Positions 21,007-32,846 are shown, counted from the first letter of the stretch. The stretch: 64,000 nucleotides of DNA from Allochromatium tepidum (GCF_018409545.1 NZ_AP024563.1:2564001-2628000), one strand, 5' to 3'. The notes: generated from the letters alone by a model not told the origin. Program-made: numbers and translations.

Positions 21007-22914
21007 ATGCTGCAACTGAAAGACCTGAGTTTCCGTCGCGGCCCCAATCGGCTGCTCGAAGGGGCCACACTCACCATCTATCCGGGCTGGAAGGTCGGTC
21101 TGGTCGGGGCCAACGGCAGCGGCAAGTCGAGCCTGTTCGCCCTGCTGCGCGATGAGCTGCACGCCGACGCCGGCGAGGTCGCGATCCCGTCCGGCTGGGA
21201 GATCGCCCATGTCGCCCAGCACACCCCGGACACCGACCGCCCGGCGATCGAGTTCGTGCTCGACGGCGATCGTGAACTGCGCCGGCTCCAGTCCGAGCTG
21301 GCCGAGGCCGAAGCGGCCGGCGAGGGTCTGCGTCAGGCCGAGCTGCACGGACGGCTGGAGTCGATCGGCGCCTATGAGGCCGAGAGCCGTGCCGCACGAC
21401 TGCTGCACGGACTGGGCTTCGCGCCCGGTGACGAGCGGCGTCCGGTCAACAGCTATTCGGGCGGCTGGCGGATGCGGCTGGCGCTCGCCCGCACCCTTAT
21501 GTGCCGCTCCGATCTGCTGCTCCTCGACGAGCCGACCAACCATCTGGATCTCGACGCCGTCATCTGGCTCGAAGGCCGGCTCAAGGCCTATCCGGGCACA
21601 TTGATCCTGATCTCGCACGATCGCGATTTCCTCGACGCTGTGGTCGGTCACACATTGCATCTGGAACATCAGCATCTGACGCTCTACACGGGCAACTATT
21701 CGGCCTTCGAGCGTCAGCGCGCCGAGCGTCTGGCCCAGCAGCAGGCCGCCTATGTGCGCCAGCAGCGCGAGATCGCCCACATGCACAGCTTCGTCGAGCG
21801 CTTCCGCGCCAAGGCGACCAAGGCGCGGCAGGCCCAGAGCCGGCTCAAGGCGCTCGAACGCCTGGAGCTGATCGCCCCGGCCCATATCGACTCGCCCTTC
21901 CGCTTCGGCTTCGAGCCGGCCGAGAATCTGCCGCGCCCGTTGCTGCGGCTCGACGAGGCCGTGGCCGGCTATGGCGAGCGGCCCATTCTCGATGGGGTCG
22001 GATTCAGTCTCGACCCCGGCGACCGCATCGGCCTGCTCGGACGCAACGGCGCCGGCAAATCGACGCTCATCAAGCTGCTGGCCGGCACCCTACCGCTCCA
22101 GTCCGGCCGCTGCGAACGTGCCCTGGATCTCAAGATCGGCTATTTCGCCCAACATCAGCTCGATCAACTGCGTCCCGACGACAGCCCGCTCGCCCATCTG
22201 CGCCGCCTCGACCCGTCGGCGACCGAACAGGCCCTGCGCGACTATCTCGGCGGCTTCGGCTTTGCCGGTGATCGCGCCCTGGAGCCGGTCGCCCCGCTCT
22301 CGGGCGGCGAAAAGGCGCGTCTGGTGCTGGCGCTCATCATCCGTCAACGGCCCAATCTGCTGCTCTTGGACGAGCCGACCAACCATCTGGATCTGGAGAT
22401 GCGTCAGGCGCTGGCCGAGGCGCTCCAGGAATTCGATGGGGCACTGGTGCTGGTCTCGCACGATCGCCATCTGTTGCGCGTCACCAGCGATGATCTGTGG
22501 CTGGTCGACGGCGGTGCGGTGCGTCCGTTCGACGGCGATCTCGACGACTATCCGGCCTGGCTCGCCGGACGCCAGCTCCGGGACGAACAGAAGGGCCCGA
22601 CGGCTCCAGGCCCGAGCGAACGCGGCGGCGAGCGCAAGCAACAGCGTCGCCAGGCCGCCGAAGCGCGTAAGGCACTGCAACCCCTGCGCACGCGCGAAAA
22701 GACCCTGGAACGACGGCTCAACGAGCTGAGCGAACGCCGCGCCGCGCTGGAACAGGAACTGACCGCGCCCGAACTCTACGAGCCGGCCGCCAAGGATCGC
22801 CTGCTCAACCTCCTGGCCGAACAACGCCGGCTCCAGACCGACCTGGACGACACCGAAACGGCCTGGCTGGAGGTGTGCGAGGCCATCGAGCAGTTCCAGA
22901 CCGACGATGCCTGA
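21007..22914 (+). CDS. ABC-F family ATPase, YheS/Uup-like
   Basis: A 635-residue soluble protein with two ABC domains. Domain 1 has Walker A GANGSGKSS, signature SGGWRMRLALA and Walker B LLLLDEPTNHLDLDAV. Domain 2 has GRNGAGKST, LSGGEKARLVLAL and LLLLDEPTNHLDLEM. The two are joined by the charged linker helix typical of ABC-F proteins, and a C-terminal coiled coil follows (about 540-630). ABC-F proteins bind the ribosomal E site and act on stalled translation. The size and C-terminal arm favour YheS. Its last codons overlap the following gene by 8 bases. Confidence 0.92.
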   Translation: MLQLKDLSFRRGPNRLLEGATLTIYPGWKVGLVGANGSGKSSLFALLRDELHADAGEVAIPSGWEIAHVAQHTPDTDRPAIEFVLDGDRELRRLQSELAEAEAAGEGLRQAELHGRLESIGAYEAESRAARLLHGLGFAPGDERRPVNSYSGGWRMRLALARTLMCRSDLLLLDEPTNHLDLDAVIWLEGRLKAYPGTLILISHDRDFLDAVVGHTLHLEHQHLTLYTGNYSAFERQRAERLAQQQAAYVRQQREIAHMHSFVERFRAKATKARQAQSRLKALERLELIAPAHIDSPFRFGFEPAENLPRPLLRLDEAVAGYGERPILDGVGFSLDPGDRIGLLGRNGAGKSTLIKLLAGTLPLQSGRCERALDLKIGYFAQHQLDQLRPDDSPLAHLRRLDPSATEQALRDYLGGFGFAGDRALEPVAPLSGGEKARLVLALIIRQRPNLLLLDEPTNHLDLEMRQALAEALQEFDGALVLVSHDRHLLRVTSDDLWLVDGGAVRPFDGDLDDYPAWLAGRQLRDEQKGPTAPGPSERGGERKQQRRQAAEARKALQPLRTREKTLERRLNELSERRAALEQELTAPELYEPAAKDRLLNLLAEQRRLQTDLDDTETAWLEVCEAIEQFQTDDA

Positions 22915-23476
22915 GACCGAAACGCACCGACGAACCTTCGCTCTGAGCCGGCACCGACCGCACTGGCCCTGGCTGGAGCGGTTCTGGCCTCGCGTGCGCC
23001 AAGCACTGACGAACGCGGCCATCCTGATCCTGGTCTTGACGCTATGCTATGGCGTCTGGCCCTATGGCACGCTCTGGCGTCTGGAGCGCGCGGTCCTGGC
23101 CGGCGATCAGGCCACGGTCGCCGCCCTGGTGGATCTGGACGCGGTGCGCGACGAGATCGCCCGTCGGCTCGACAAGGATCAGGTCAGTCTCATCACGGTG
23201 GTCTCGGACGCCTTCATCGACTGGCTGGAGGCCGGACTCCGTCAGCATGGCGTCGACGTGCTCCAACGGCTGGTGACGCTCGATTGGGTGCGCGAACAGT
23301 TCCTGCTGATTCCGACGCTCCAGGGGCCTGGACTCTGGGCGTCGATCTCGGAGATCTTCTTCAGTGCACCGGACGACCTGCGGGTCCGGATCGAGCGCGC
23401 GCCCCTGGCGCCGCCGCTCAACCTGAGACTCCAACTCGAAGGACTCGCCTGGCGAGTCACCCTGATGTACGACTGA
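22907..23476 (+). CDS. DUF2939 family protein with one membrane anchor
   Basis: A 189-residue protein with a basic N-terminus, one transmembrane segment (residues about 37-55) and a periplasmic part. The pattern WPYGTLWRLERAVLAGDQAT followed by VDLDAVRDEI resembles DUF2939 proteins. Function unknown. The start overlaps the end of the ABC-F gene, which indicates translational coupling. The gene after it begins 6 bases beyond its stop. Confidence 0.75.
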   Translation: MPETETHRRTFALSRHRPHWPWLERFWPRVRQALTNAAILILVLTLCYGVWPYGTLWRLERAVLAGDQATVAALVDLDAVRDEIARRLDKDQVSLITVVSDAFIDWLEAGLRQHGVDVLQRLVTLDWVREQFLLIPTLQGPGLWASISEIFFSAPDDLRVRIERAPLAPPLNLRLQLEGLAWRVTLMYD

Positions 23477-23482
23477 AAACCC

Positions 23483-23785
23483 ATGAGCGTTCAACACAAA
23501 GCCTCCATTCAGGCCCGTCGGATCGTCGCCTCGCTGCTGGTGCCGACCGAGGTGCCTTTCAAGGACTATCTGAAGGCGACCGACTATTGCACCGCGATCA
23601 TGCTCTACACTGACCGACCGGCCGATTACGAATACATGGTCCAGTGGCGCGCGGCCTTCGCGGCCCTGATGGTGGCCGGCGCCGACGAGCGTCGGCGTCT
23701 GCTCAAACGCTTGCGTGAGGACTTCAAGCAGGGGTACTCGCCGCTGCCGAGCCTCCAGCCCGATGCTCCGACGCCTTCCGATTGA
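23483..23785 (+). CDS. Small protein of unknown function
   Basis: A 100-residue soluble protein with no recognised motif. Residues 1-80 are helical, with PFKDYLKATDYCTAIMLYTD and a basic segment DERRRLLKRLREDFKQ. The C-terminal 20 residues are Pro- and Ser-rich and disordered. It follows the DUF2939 gene by 6 bases and precedes glgP by about 40 bases on the same strand, so it is probably in one transcription unit with them. Confidence 0.6.
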   Translation: MSVQHKASIQARRIVASLLVPTEVPFKDYLKATDYCTAIMLYTDRPADYEYMVQWRAAFAALMVAGADERRRLLKRLREDFKQGYSPLPSLQPDAPTPSD

Positions 23786-23825
23786 ACGACCCCATCGATC
23801 ACTTCGCAACCAGGAACCCAGGCCT

Positions 23826-26336
<2,511 letters not shown>

Positions 26337-26358
26337 GGCGCTTTCCCCCTCTCCCCAA

Positions 26359-26383
26359 CCCCTCTCCCGCGAGGGGAGAGGGG
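26359..26383. terminator. Bidirectional hairpin between convergent glgP and panE
   Basis: CCCCTCTCCC (26359-26368) pairs with GGGAGAGGGG (26374-26383) across loop GCGAG. The hairpin lies right after the panE stop (26384-26386) and 22 bases after the glgP stop. Stems of this CCCTCTCC type recur between convergent genes in many proteobacterial genomes. There is no clear T-run, so it may also act as an RNA 3'-end stabiliser. Confidence 0.5.
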
Positions 26384-27337
26384 CTAGGCGGTGCGGCTTG
26401 CCGAATCGCCCCGATTCGACCGATCAAGGATGCTCAGTTGAGCGGCGATGGTCTCCACCGCCGGCATCGAAACGCCATGCCGAGCCGCCTCGCGCAACGG
26501 GCGGCGGTACATGTACTCGATCTCCAGCGCACGTTTGGCCAGGAAATCCAGTCGCATGCTCGGCGCATAGGGCGCCATGCGCTCGGTGGTCGCCAGCATC
26601 TTGGGCATGAAGTCAGGATCGAAGGGGACGCCGCAGGCCGCCGCGCCTTCGGCGACCTCGTGCATCAGCCGCTCGGCCAGGGCGCGCGCCTCGGGATCGG
26701 CCATGATGGCGTCGGTGTTGCGATCGAGCAGCACCGACAGGCCGTTGAACGGGATGTTCCAGGCCAGCTTGCGCCAGCGTGCCGCCGGCAGCGAGGGTTG
26801 GACGTCGGTCTCGATACCGCCGGCGCCGAAGGCCGCTCGCAGCCGCGGCAGCCAGTCGACCCCGCGTTCATCCAGCGCCGCCAGACTGACGCGGCCATAG
26901 TCCAGATGTACGATATGCCCAGGTCCGACCTTGTTCGAGCACAGGAAGCAGAGTCCGGCGATCAAGATGGCCTGCGGAAAGCGCGCCGCCAGTTCCTCCT
27001 CCAGCGTCAGGCCGTTCTGCCAGTTCAGAATGACCGTGCCCTCCCCTACCAGCGGCGCGAGCAGTTCGGTCAACCGGGCATTCTGCGTCGTCTTGAGCGC
27101 GACGCAGACCACATCGCTCGATGGTATCGGATCGGAATCGGCATAGACCTCGACCGGATGATGCACTTGGTCGCCGAGCGGCGAGTCGACGCGCAGGCCG
27201 TGCGCGCGAATCCGGTCGACATCGCTGTGCGCGATGAAACGCACGGTCGCGCCGCCCAGGAGCAGCCGGGAACCATAGAAGCCGCCAAGCGCACCCGTAC
27301 CCAGGATGGTGAAACTGAGAGCTGTCGAATCAGACAT
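26384..27337 (-). CDS. panE: 2-dehydropantoate 2-reductase (ketopantoate reductase)
   Basis: A 317-residue NADPH-dependent reductase of the ApbA/PanE family, which makes pantoate for coenzyme A. The N-terminal Rossmann motif is ILGTGALGGFYGSRL. The conserved middle region has ALKTTQN and NWQNGL, the catalytic lysine region is ARWRKLAWNIPFNGLSVL, and the C-terminal helices include SMRLDFLAKRALEIEYM. The start ATG directly abuts the hicB stop codon (TAGATG), so expression may be linked to the toxin-antitoxin genes. Confidence 0.9.
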   Translation of the reverse strand: MSDSTALSFTILGTGALGGFYGSRLLLGGATVRFIAHSDVDRIRAHGLRVDSPLGDQVHHPVEVYADSDPIPSSDVVCVALKTTQNARLTELLAPLVGEGTVILNWQNGLTLEEELAARFPQAILIAGLCFLCSNKVGPGHIVHLDYGRVSLAALDERGVDWLPRLRAAFGAGGIETDVQPSLPAARWRKLAWNIPFNGLSVLLDRNTDAIMADPEARALAERLMHEVAEGAAACGVPFDPDFMPKMLATTERMAPYAPSMRLDFLAKRALEIEYMYRRPLREAARHGVSMPAVETIAAQLSILDRSNRGDSASRTA

Positions 27338-27706
27338 CTAACGGACTCCGGCTCGGTGCTCCGATCGCCCCAAGCCTTCGGCCAAGAACGACACGACCAG
27401 TGAATTGAGCGATACGCCCTCGGCCCTGGCACGCAGGGTCAATTGAGCATGGAGTGCCTTCGGGACGCGCGCGACGAACTTACCCGACGCCACACCGCCG
27501 CTGTTGGGCGCGGGCGCGGCAAACCCCTTGGACTCCAGCGTGGCGATCGTGGCTCGGAGCGCGTCGCGGCCATTGGCGATGGCTTCCTCGATGCTCTCGC
27601 CATCGGCGATGCACTCCGAAAAATCCGGATAGGACACCAGAAATCCGCCACCCTCTTCCGGGCTGAGTGGGCGAATCTCGAAGGGGTAGGCATTCAGGTC
27701 ATTCAC
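27338..27706 (-). CDS. hicB: HicB family antitoxin
   Basis: A 122-residue antitoxin. Residues about 6-60 form the degraded RNase-H-like HicB domain (YPFEIRPLSPEEGGGFLVSY, then PDFSECIADGESIEEAIANG). Residues about 75-120 form a ribbon-helix-helix DNA-binding domain (SGKFVARVPKALHAQLTLRA). It neutralises HicA and represses the operon. The start is GTG, overlapping the hicA stop as GTGA. A longer frame extending antisense-free to 27886 is the shadow of hicA. Confidence 0.88.
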   Translation of the reverse strand: MNDLNAYPFEIRPLSPEEGGGFLVSYPDFSECIADGESIEEAIANGRDALRATIATLESKGFAAPAPNSGGVASGKFVARVPKALHAQLTLRARAEGVSLNSLVVSFLAEGLGRSEHRAGVR

Positions 27707-27936
27707 GGTTGGTCTCCGTCCAACAATTCCAGAAACTTCTTGACATAGATCGGCTTGATCGGGCGACACGCGGGCACGGGTAGCGTTCGGCCATCGGCGC
27801 GAATGAAGACACAGTGGCTCGTTCCCTCCTGACGCCAATCGACGCCATGCTGACGCGCAACGGTTTGAAGCGGCTCGATACGCCAATCGAGCAGGTTGCG
27901 GCGCATGGACGCCAGGAGTTTAGCGGCACGACTCAC
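27703..27936 (-). CDS. hicA: HicA family toxin (mRNA interferase)
   Basis: A 77-residue double-stranded-RNA-binding-fold toxin. The catalytic histidine is His41 in QEGTSHCVFIRADG, and the C-terminal helix YVKKFLELL is typical. HicA cleaves mRNA until HicB binds it. The GTG start at 27936 follows the acyltransferase gene stop by 31 bases. The domain is slightly longer than minimal HicA proteins (about 60 residues) because of an N-terminal helix. Confidence 0.85.
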   Translation of the reverse strand: MSRAAKLLASMRRNLLDWRIEPLQTVARQHGVDWRQEGTSHCVFIRADGRTLPVPACRPIKPIYVKKFLELLDGDQP

Positions 27937-27942
27937 GCTTAA

Positions 27943-27971
27943 ATAGTACTATCTGCAACATCACGCATCAA
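27943..27971 (-). promoter_or_regulatory. Candidate hicAB promoter with palindromic operator
   Basis: On the minus strand TTGATG (27966-27971) and TACTAT (27943-27948) are separated by 17 bases. The -10 box lies inside a perfect 10-base palindrome ATAGTACTAT (27943-27952), a plausible operator for the HicB ribbon-helix-helix domain. The predicted start of transcription falls at or next to the hicA GTG codon, so the message might be nearly leaderless. Confidence 0.35.
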
Positions 27972-30900
27972 TAGAGTGCCGATGATTCCCGGCCTTCCGC
28001 CAGCGCCAGCCGACGCGCGGCGCCGAAATCCGTCTTGCCGCTGCCGAGCTTGGGGATCGCGTCGATGCGCCGGACTTCAGCCGGAATGGTCAGCGGATTG
28101 GCGCCGCTCGCCAGCATGGCGCGACGCAGACTCTCCGCCTCGATACCGGACTCCGCGGCGGCGAGCAGGACGATCCGCTCGCCCTTACGTTCGTCGGGAA
28201 CGTTGACCGCGACCAGTTCCAGGTCCGGCTGCTGGAGCGCCTTCCGCACCGAATCCTCGACGACCGTCAGACTGATCATCTCGCCGCCGAGCTTGGCGAA
28301 GCGCGAATAGCGGTCGACGATGGTCAGGAAGCCGTCGGCGTCGAGATGGCCCTTGTCGCCGGTCTTGTACCAGCGCATGCCGTCCAGCTCGACGATGGCC
28401 TCGGCGGTCTTCTCAGGCGCGCCCAGATAGCCCTTCATCACCTGCACCCCGCCGATCAGGATCAGACCGTCCGCGCCGGGCGGCAACGTCTCCAAGGTCT
28501 GGGGATCGACGATGCGGAAGCTGGTGCCGGGCAGCGGCATCCCGACCGTACCCGGACGCGATCCGGTCTGGACCTTCCAGGTCTCGGTCTCCAGCGCATC
28601 GGGCACGTTGACGCTAGCCACGGGCGTGGTCTCGGTCGCGCCATAGCCCTCCAGGATCTCCTTGTGGAACTTGAGCGCGAAGCCCTCGCGTACCTCGGGC
28701 GCCAGCCGCTCGGCCCCGGCGACGACGATCCGCAGCGACTGGAGCATGAGCGGATGCACCTTGGGACTGCGCACATAGAGCCGCAGGAAGGTGGAGGTGC
28801 CGCAGAGCACGGTAGCGCGATAGCGGGCGATTGCCTTGGCGGTGCCGACCGCGTCGGTCGGATCGGGATGACAGACCATCGGCAAGCCTTCGAGCAGCGG
28901 CATGAAGGTGGTCGCCGTCAGCCCGAAGGCATGGAACAGCGGCAGATTGGCCAGCAGCACGTCGTCGCGCTCGGTGTTGAGCACGTCCGAGATCTGACGC
29001 ACGTTGGCGAGGATGTTGCGATGGGTCAGCTCGACGCCCTTGGGCGTGCCTTCGCTGCCGCTGGAGAAGAGGATGGCGGCGGTATCGTCCGGGCGACTCG
29101 GATGGCCGAACAAGCGTCCGATGGCCGCCGCCGGCAGCAGGCTCGTCAGCCCCAACGTCAACAGCGCCTCGACGCGACCGATCCGGGCGCGCAGTCCCTC
29201 CATCGGATGCAGGGTCACACCCGGCAGCGCCGCCGCCGGATCGATCCCGCGCTGTTCGAGCTTGCGCAGGAAGCGGTCGGCGGTGATGACATGCCGCACC
29301 CCGGCCTGCTCGACGCCGGCCCGCAAGGCCTCGGCGCTGGCGGTGTAATTGAGGTTGACCAGGGTCTTGCCGGCGAGGAGCGCGGCCAGATTGGCGATGG
29401 CCCCGGCGCTACTTGCCGGCAGCAGGATCCCGACCGCCGGCTCGGGCGCCAGCCGCCGGATGCGGCGCGCGAACAGCGCCACGGACGTGAGCAGCCGCCG
29501 GTTGCTCAGGGTAGTCCCGGCCGAGTCGACGATGGCCGGCGCCTTCGGATTGCGCTTGGCGGTCGCCAGCCAGGCGGCCGGCAGGGTCGGCAGGGTCTCG
29601 ACATAGGCGCGCCAGGAGGTCACAGACAGCTCGAACACCGCCTGCTTGACCCGCTCGGCGCTCGACTCCAGCGGCAGCGGCGGCCCGAAGGCGACGATCA
29701 CATCGCGCGCACGCCCCTCACGACGGTTGGTGCGCAGTTTGTCGCCGGCATAGGAGAAGCGGCTGCCCCAGAGCCCACGCTGATAGAACGGCAGGATGAC
29801 ACCCGAACCGGCCGCGCGCGCCGACAGCTCGAAGCCGCGCTTGAACTCCGAGAGCTGGCCGTTCTTGCTCAGCATCCCCTCGGGGAACAGACACACCACC
29901 TCACCGGCGTCGATCAGTTGCGTGATGGTCTGGATCGCCCGGCGGCTGCTCGCGCGCGAGATCGGCACCACACCGAAGAAATCGAGGAACCGGCGCAGAT
30001 ACCAGCGCTCGTAGATCCAGCGCTCCATCACGAAGCGCACCGGACGCGGACTGGCCAGTTGCACCATGGCCCAGTCGATCCAGCTCACATGGTTGCCGAG
30101 CATCAGCACCCCGCCCTGGGCCGGCATGTTCTTCAGCCCGATGACGTTGAGCCGGTAGCGCGTGGCCATCAGGCGTCCGATCAGGAAGCGCACCAGCGAC
30201 TGCGGGAGCTGATGGATGGTATAGAGCGCCCCGCCGAGCGCGATGACCGCCAATGCCAGCATCACCGGCAGTCCGCCGACCTCGAACCAGGCCGCCAGCA
30301 CCGTCAGCCCCAGGAAGCCCAGCATCACGACGTTCTGGACGAAGTTGTTGGCCGCCAGCACCCGTCCGAGTCCGGATTCACCGGCGTTGAACTGGATGAG
30401 TGCGTTGAGCGGCACCAGGAAGAACCCGGCCAACACCCCGAGCACCAGGAAGTTGAGCGCATGTGCCCAGCTCGATCCCAACCCCGGCAACAGGAAGAGC
30501 GCGAGCGCGATGCCGATCGCGCCGACCGGGATCAGCCCGGTCTCGATGTGGTTGCGCGAGACGCGCCCGGCGACGATGGAGCCGAGGATGATGCCGACAC
30601 CCGAGCAGGCCAGCATCCCCTGGATGACCACGGTATTGGTCTCGCCCAGGGTCTCCTTGGCGAAGGCCGGAAAGGCGGCCAGGATCACCTGTGAGATGGC
30701 CCAGAAGATCGACAGTCCCACGATCGACAGCCAGATGACTTGGTTGTCCCAGGCCGCGCGCAGGTTGTCGCGCAGATAGCGTCCGCTCGCATAGCGTCCC
30801 CAGTCGAAGCCGGGTGTCCCGCCCTCGGTGGTGCGAGGCAGACGGTAGGCGATGGCCAGCTCCACCACCGAACAGAGCACCAGTGCCCAGCCGAGCGGCG

Positions 30901-31444
30901 CGATCAGTGCCATCACCGCATCGGGCGTGTCGAAGGTCGCGCCGGCGAGTCGGCCCTCGAACAGGATCGAGAACACGAAGATGCCGGCCAGGATGGCGGT
31001 CGTGGTCGTGGCCTGTACCCAGCCGTTGGCCGTGGCCAGCGCTTCCTTGCCGACCAGTTCCTTGATGTAACCGTACTTGGCCGGCGAATAGAAGGCGCTC
31101 TGCGCCGCCAGCAGGAAGGTCATGGCGAAGGCCGGCCAGAACCAGCCGAGATAGTAGAAGAGCGTGATGCAGAGCGTCAGCCCCACGGCGGCCCAGGCAC
31201 TCACGCGCATGACGCGGTTCTTCGGGAAGCGGTCGGCCATGAAGCCCGAGGGCGTGAACAGCAGCACGAAGGGCAACAGGATGAGCGCATTGACGATGGC
31301 CGTCAGCAGGATCTGCGCGTCGCCGTCATAGGTCTTGAACAGGGTGTTCTGGATGACGATCTTGTGCCCCAGATCCACGAAGGCGTTGAGGAAGATCATC
31401 AGGACATAGGGCAGGAACCCGGTGATGCGGAAGAGTTGACCCAC
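27968..31444 (-). CDS. Three-module MFS / acyltransferase / acyl-ACP ligase fusion (LplT-Aas type)
   Basis: An 1158-residue fusion. Residues about 1-420 form an MFS transporter like the lysophospholipid flippase LplT (ends in GGLPVMLALAVIALGGALYT). Residues about 440-630 form a PlsC acyltransferase with NHVSWID and FPEGMLSKNG. The rest is an AMP-forming acyl ligase with ILFSSGSEGTPKGVELTHRN and YKTGDKGHLD. In E. coli LplT and Aas are separate proteins that recycle lysophosphatidylethanolamine; here transport, acyl activation and transfer are one inner-membrane chain. Start GTG at 31444 has AAGGGGG upstream. A longer frame into the upstream gene was rejected. Confidence 0.88.
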   Translation of the reverse strand: MGQLFRITGFLPYVLMIFLNAFVDLGHKIVIQNTLFKTYDGDAQILLTAIVNALILLPFVLLFTPSGFMADRFPKNRVMRVSAWAAVGLTLCITLFYYLGWFWPAFAMTFLLAAQSAFYSPAKYGYIKELVGKEALATANGWVQATTTTAILAGIFVFSILFEGRLAGATFDTPDAVMALIAPLGWALVLCSVVELAIAYRLPRTTEGGTPGFDWGRYASGRYLRDNLRAAWDNQVIWLSIVGLSIFWAISQVILAAFPAFAKETLGETNTVVIQGMLACSGVGIILGSIVAGRVSRNHIETGLIPVGAIGIALALFLLPGLGSSWAHALNFLVLGVLAGFFLVPLNALIQFNAGESGLGRVLAANNFVQNVVMLGFLGLTVLAAWFEVGGLPVMLALAVIALGGALYTIHQLPQSLVRFLIGRLMATRYRLNVIGLKNMPAQGGVLMLGNHVSWIDWAMVQLASPRPVRFVMERWIYERWYLRRFLDFFGVVPISRASSRRAIQTITQLIDAGEVVCLFPEGMLSKNGQLSEFKRGFELSARAAGSGVILPFYQRGLWGSRFSYAGDKLRTNRREGRARDVIVAFGPPLPLESSAERVKQAVFELSVTSWRAYVETLPTLPAAWLATAKRNPKAPAIVDSAGTTLSNRRLLTSVALFARRIRRLAPEPAVGILLPASSAGAIANLAALLAGKTLVNLNYTASAEALRAGVEQAGVRHVITADRFLRKLEQRGIDPAAALPGVTLHPMEGLRARIGRVEALLTLGLTSLLPAAAIGRLFGHPSRPDDTAAILFSSGSEGTPKGVELTHRNILANVRQISDVLNTERDDVLLANLPLFHAFGLTATTFMPLLEGLPMVCHPDPTDAVGTAKAIARYRATVLCGTSTFLRLYVRSPKVHPLMLQSLRIVVAGAERLAPEVREGFALKFHKEILEGYGATETTPVASVNVPDALETETWKVQTGSRPGTVGMPLPGTSFRIVDPQTLETLPPGADGLILIGGVQVMKGYLGAPEKTAEAIVELDGMRWYKTGDKGHLDADGFLTIVDRYSRFAKLGGEMISLTVVEDSVRKALQQPDLELVAVNVPDERKGERIVLLAAAESGIEAESLRRAMLASGANPLTIPAEVRRIDAIPKLGSGKTDFGAARRLALAEGRESSALY

Positions 31445-31472
31445 GGCAAGCCCCCTTGAGATTCGACAGGAT

Positions 31473-32606
31473 TCAGACCGACGCCGATACGCCCAGCGCC
31501 TCCAGATAGGCCCGCGCGCTGTGCATCCATTCGTACTCGGCCACGGCGGCGCGCAATTCGGACGCCGGGTGCGGATGTGCCAGCGTCTCCAGCATGGCCG
31601 AGGCCAGCGCCTCGACATCGCCCACGGATACCAGCGGCCCATGACGCCCGCCGGCCAGGATCTCGGACGGACCGCTCGGGCAGTCGGTCGAGACCACGGG
31701 CACGCCCAGCGCCAGCGCCTCGGTGAGCACGTTCGGCGAGCCTTCCCAGGCCGATGAAAGCACGAATAGCGCCGCGCGCGCCAGATAGGCCGGAAGCTGG
31801 GGCTGGAATCCCGGCAGGGCGACATCGGCGCTCAGGCCCAGCTCGGCGATCAGCGCCTCCAGCCCGGCGCGCCCTCCGCCCTCGCCCAGGATCATCAGCC
31901 GACAGTCGCGCTCGGCCCGGACGCGGGCGAAGGCGCGGATCAGGGTCGGGAAGTCCTTCTGACGCTGAAAACGCCCCGCGCCCATGAGGACCGGCGGCTG
32001 TCCGGGCGCCAGCCAGGGATGCGGACAGGGAGCGGACGCCGCTTCATACAGACTCGGTGTGATGACGGGATTGCGGATGACCTCGATCCGCGCTCGCGGA
32101 ATCCGGGCGATGCGCGCCGTGTCCTCGGCCACGCCCTCGGAGACGGCGACGATGCGATCGAGCGCCGGATAGAGCCGCCGGATCGGCCAGTAGCGCAGCC
32201 GGCGTTCGACGGCACTACGCTCGGCCATGGCGGTCGAGAGATTGGTCCCGAGCCGCAGCACCAGCCGCGTGTCGACGCCGCTCAGGGCGCGCGCCAGCAC
32301 GGCCGCACGTCCGGCACGATCCTTGGCCGCCAGCAGGGCGCGTGGTCGTCTCGCGCGCAGATAGCGCGCCAGCTCGGGCACCGCCGGCAGCGTATGGCGC
32401 GCGCGCAGCCGCACCCGTTCGACCGCTTCCGGACAGTGCGCCAGATGCGGACTCTCGTCACGGATCAGCACCAGCTCCACCCGCTCGCCCAGCGCGACGA
32501 ATCCATGCAGCAGGTTGATCAGCATGCGCTCGACCCCGCCCGCGCCCGAGAAGGAGGCGAAGACGGCGATCGGGCGCTGGTCGCTTGATGAGTCCTGAGC
32601 GGGCAT
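31473..32606 (-). CDS. Glycosyltransferase family 4
   Basis: A 377-residue GT-B glycosyltransferase. The N-terminal domain begins IAVFASFSGAGGVERMLINL (the GG loop of GT4 acceptor domains). The C-terminal donor domain has the EX7E-type signature in SSAWEGSPNVLTEALALGVP and VVSTDCPSGPSEIL. Family members use nucleotide-activated sugars to build lipopolysaccharide, capsule or exopolysaccharide. It is 28 bp upstream of the acyltransferase fusion on the same strand. The acceptor and sugar cannot be read from the sequence. Confidence 0.88.
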   Translation of the reverse strand: MPAQDSSSDQRPIAVFASFSGAGGVERMLINLLHGFVALGERVELVLIRDESPHLAHCPEAVERVRLRARHTLPAVPELARYLRARRPRALLAAKDRAGRAAVLARALSGVDTRLVLRLGTNLSTAMAERSAVERRLRYWPIRRLYPALDRIVAVSEGVAEDTARIARIPRARIEVIRNPVITPSLYEAASAPCPHPWLAPGQPPVLMGAGRFQRQKDFPTLIRAFARVRAERDCRLMILGEGGGRAGLEALIAELGLSADVALPGFQPQLPAYLARAALFVLSSAWEGSPNVLTEALALGVPVVSTDCPSGPSEILAGGRHGPLVSVGDVEALASAMLETLAHPHPASELRAAVAEYEWMHSARAYLEALGVSASV

Positions 32607-32846
32607 GAGGTAGCCTGTGGCACGTTTTCCACATGTCGCGCCTGTCCAAGAGACGCGCTATGCTCTCCAGTCAGGGCGCTACGTGGTACTGGATTGCGGT
32701 GAGACATCATAAACCACAGCCGGTCTGCCGAACGCGGTTTGGTGTGAATGGCGCACGAATCCAGTCCTTGGTCTAACCTTGGGATCACCTGCTCCCGCGA
32801 TTCACCGAAACCCATGCCTGGGTGTCTCAAAAACAGGAGCCTTGTG

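Noticed and set aside
26341-26390. CT-rich run after glgP as a possible CRISPR or simple repeat
   Set aside because: It is a single hairpin between convergent genes; there is no repeat-spacer pattern anywhere in the window.
28346-30694. 782-codon open frame antisense to the MFS/acyltransferase/ligase gene
   Set aside because: Composition-driven; the leftward frame holds three recognisable domains.
31445-31825. N-terminal extension of the acyltransferase fusion into the glycosyltransferase gene
   Set aside because: The extra residues are an out-of-frame reading of the GT4 gene; GTG at 31444 has a good ribosome site.
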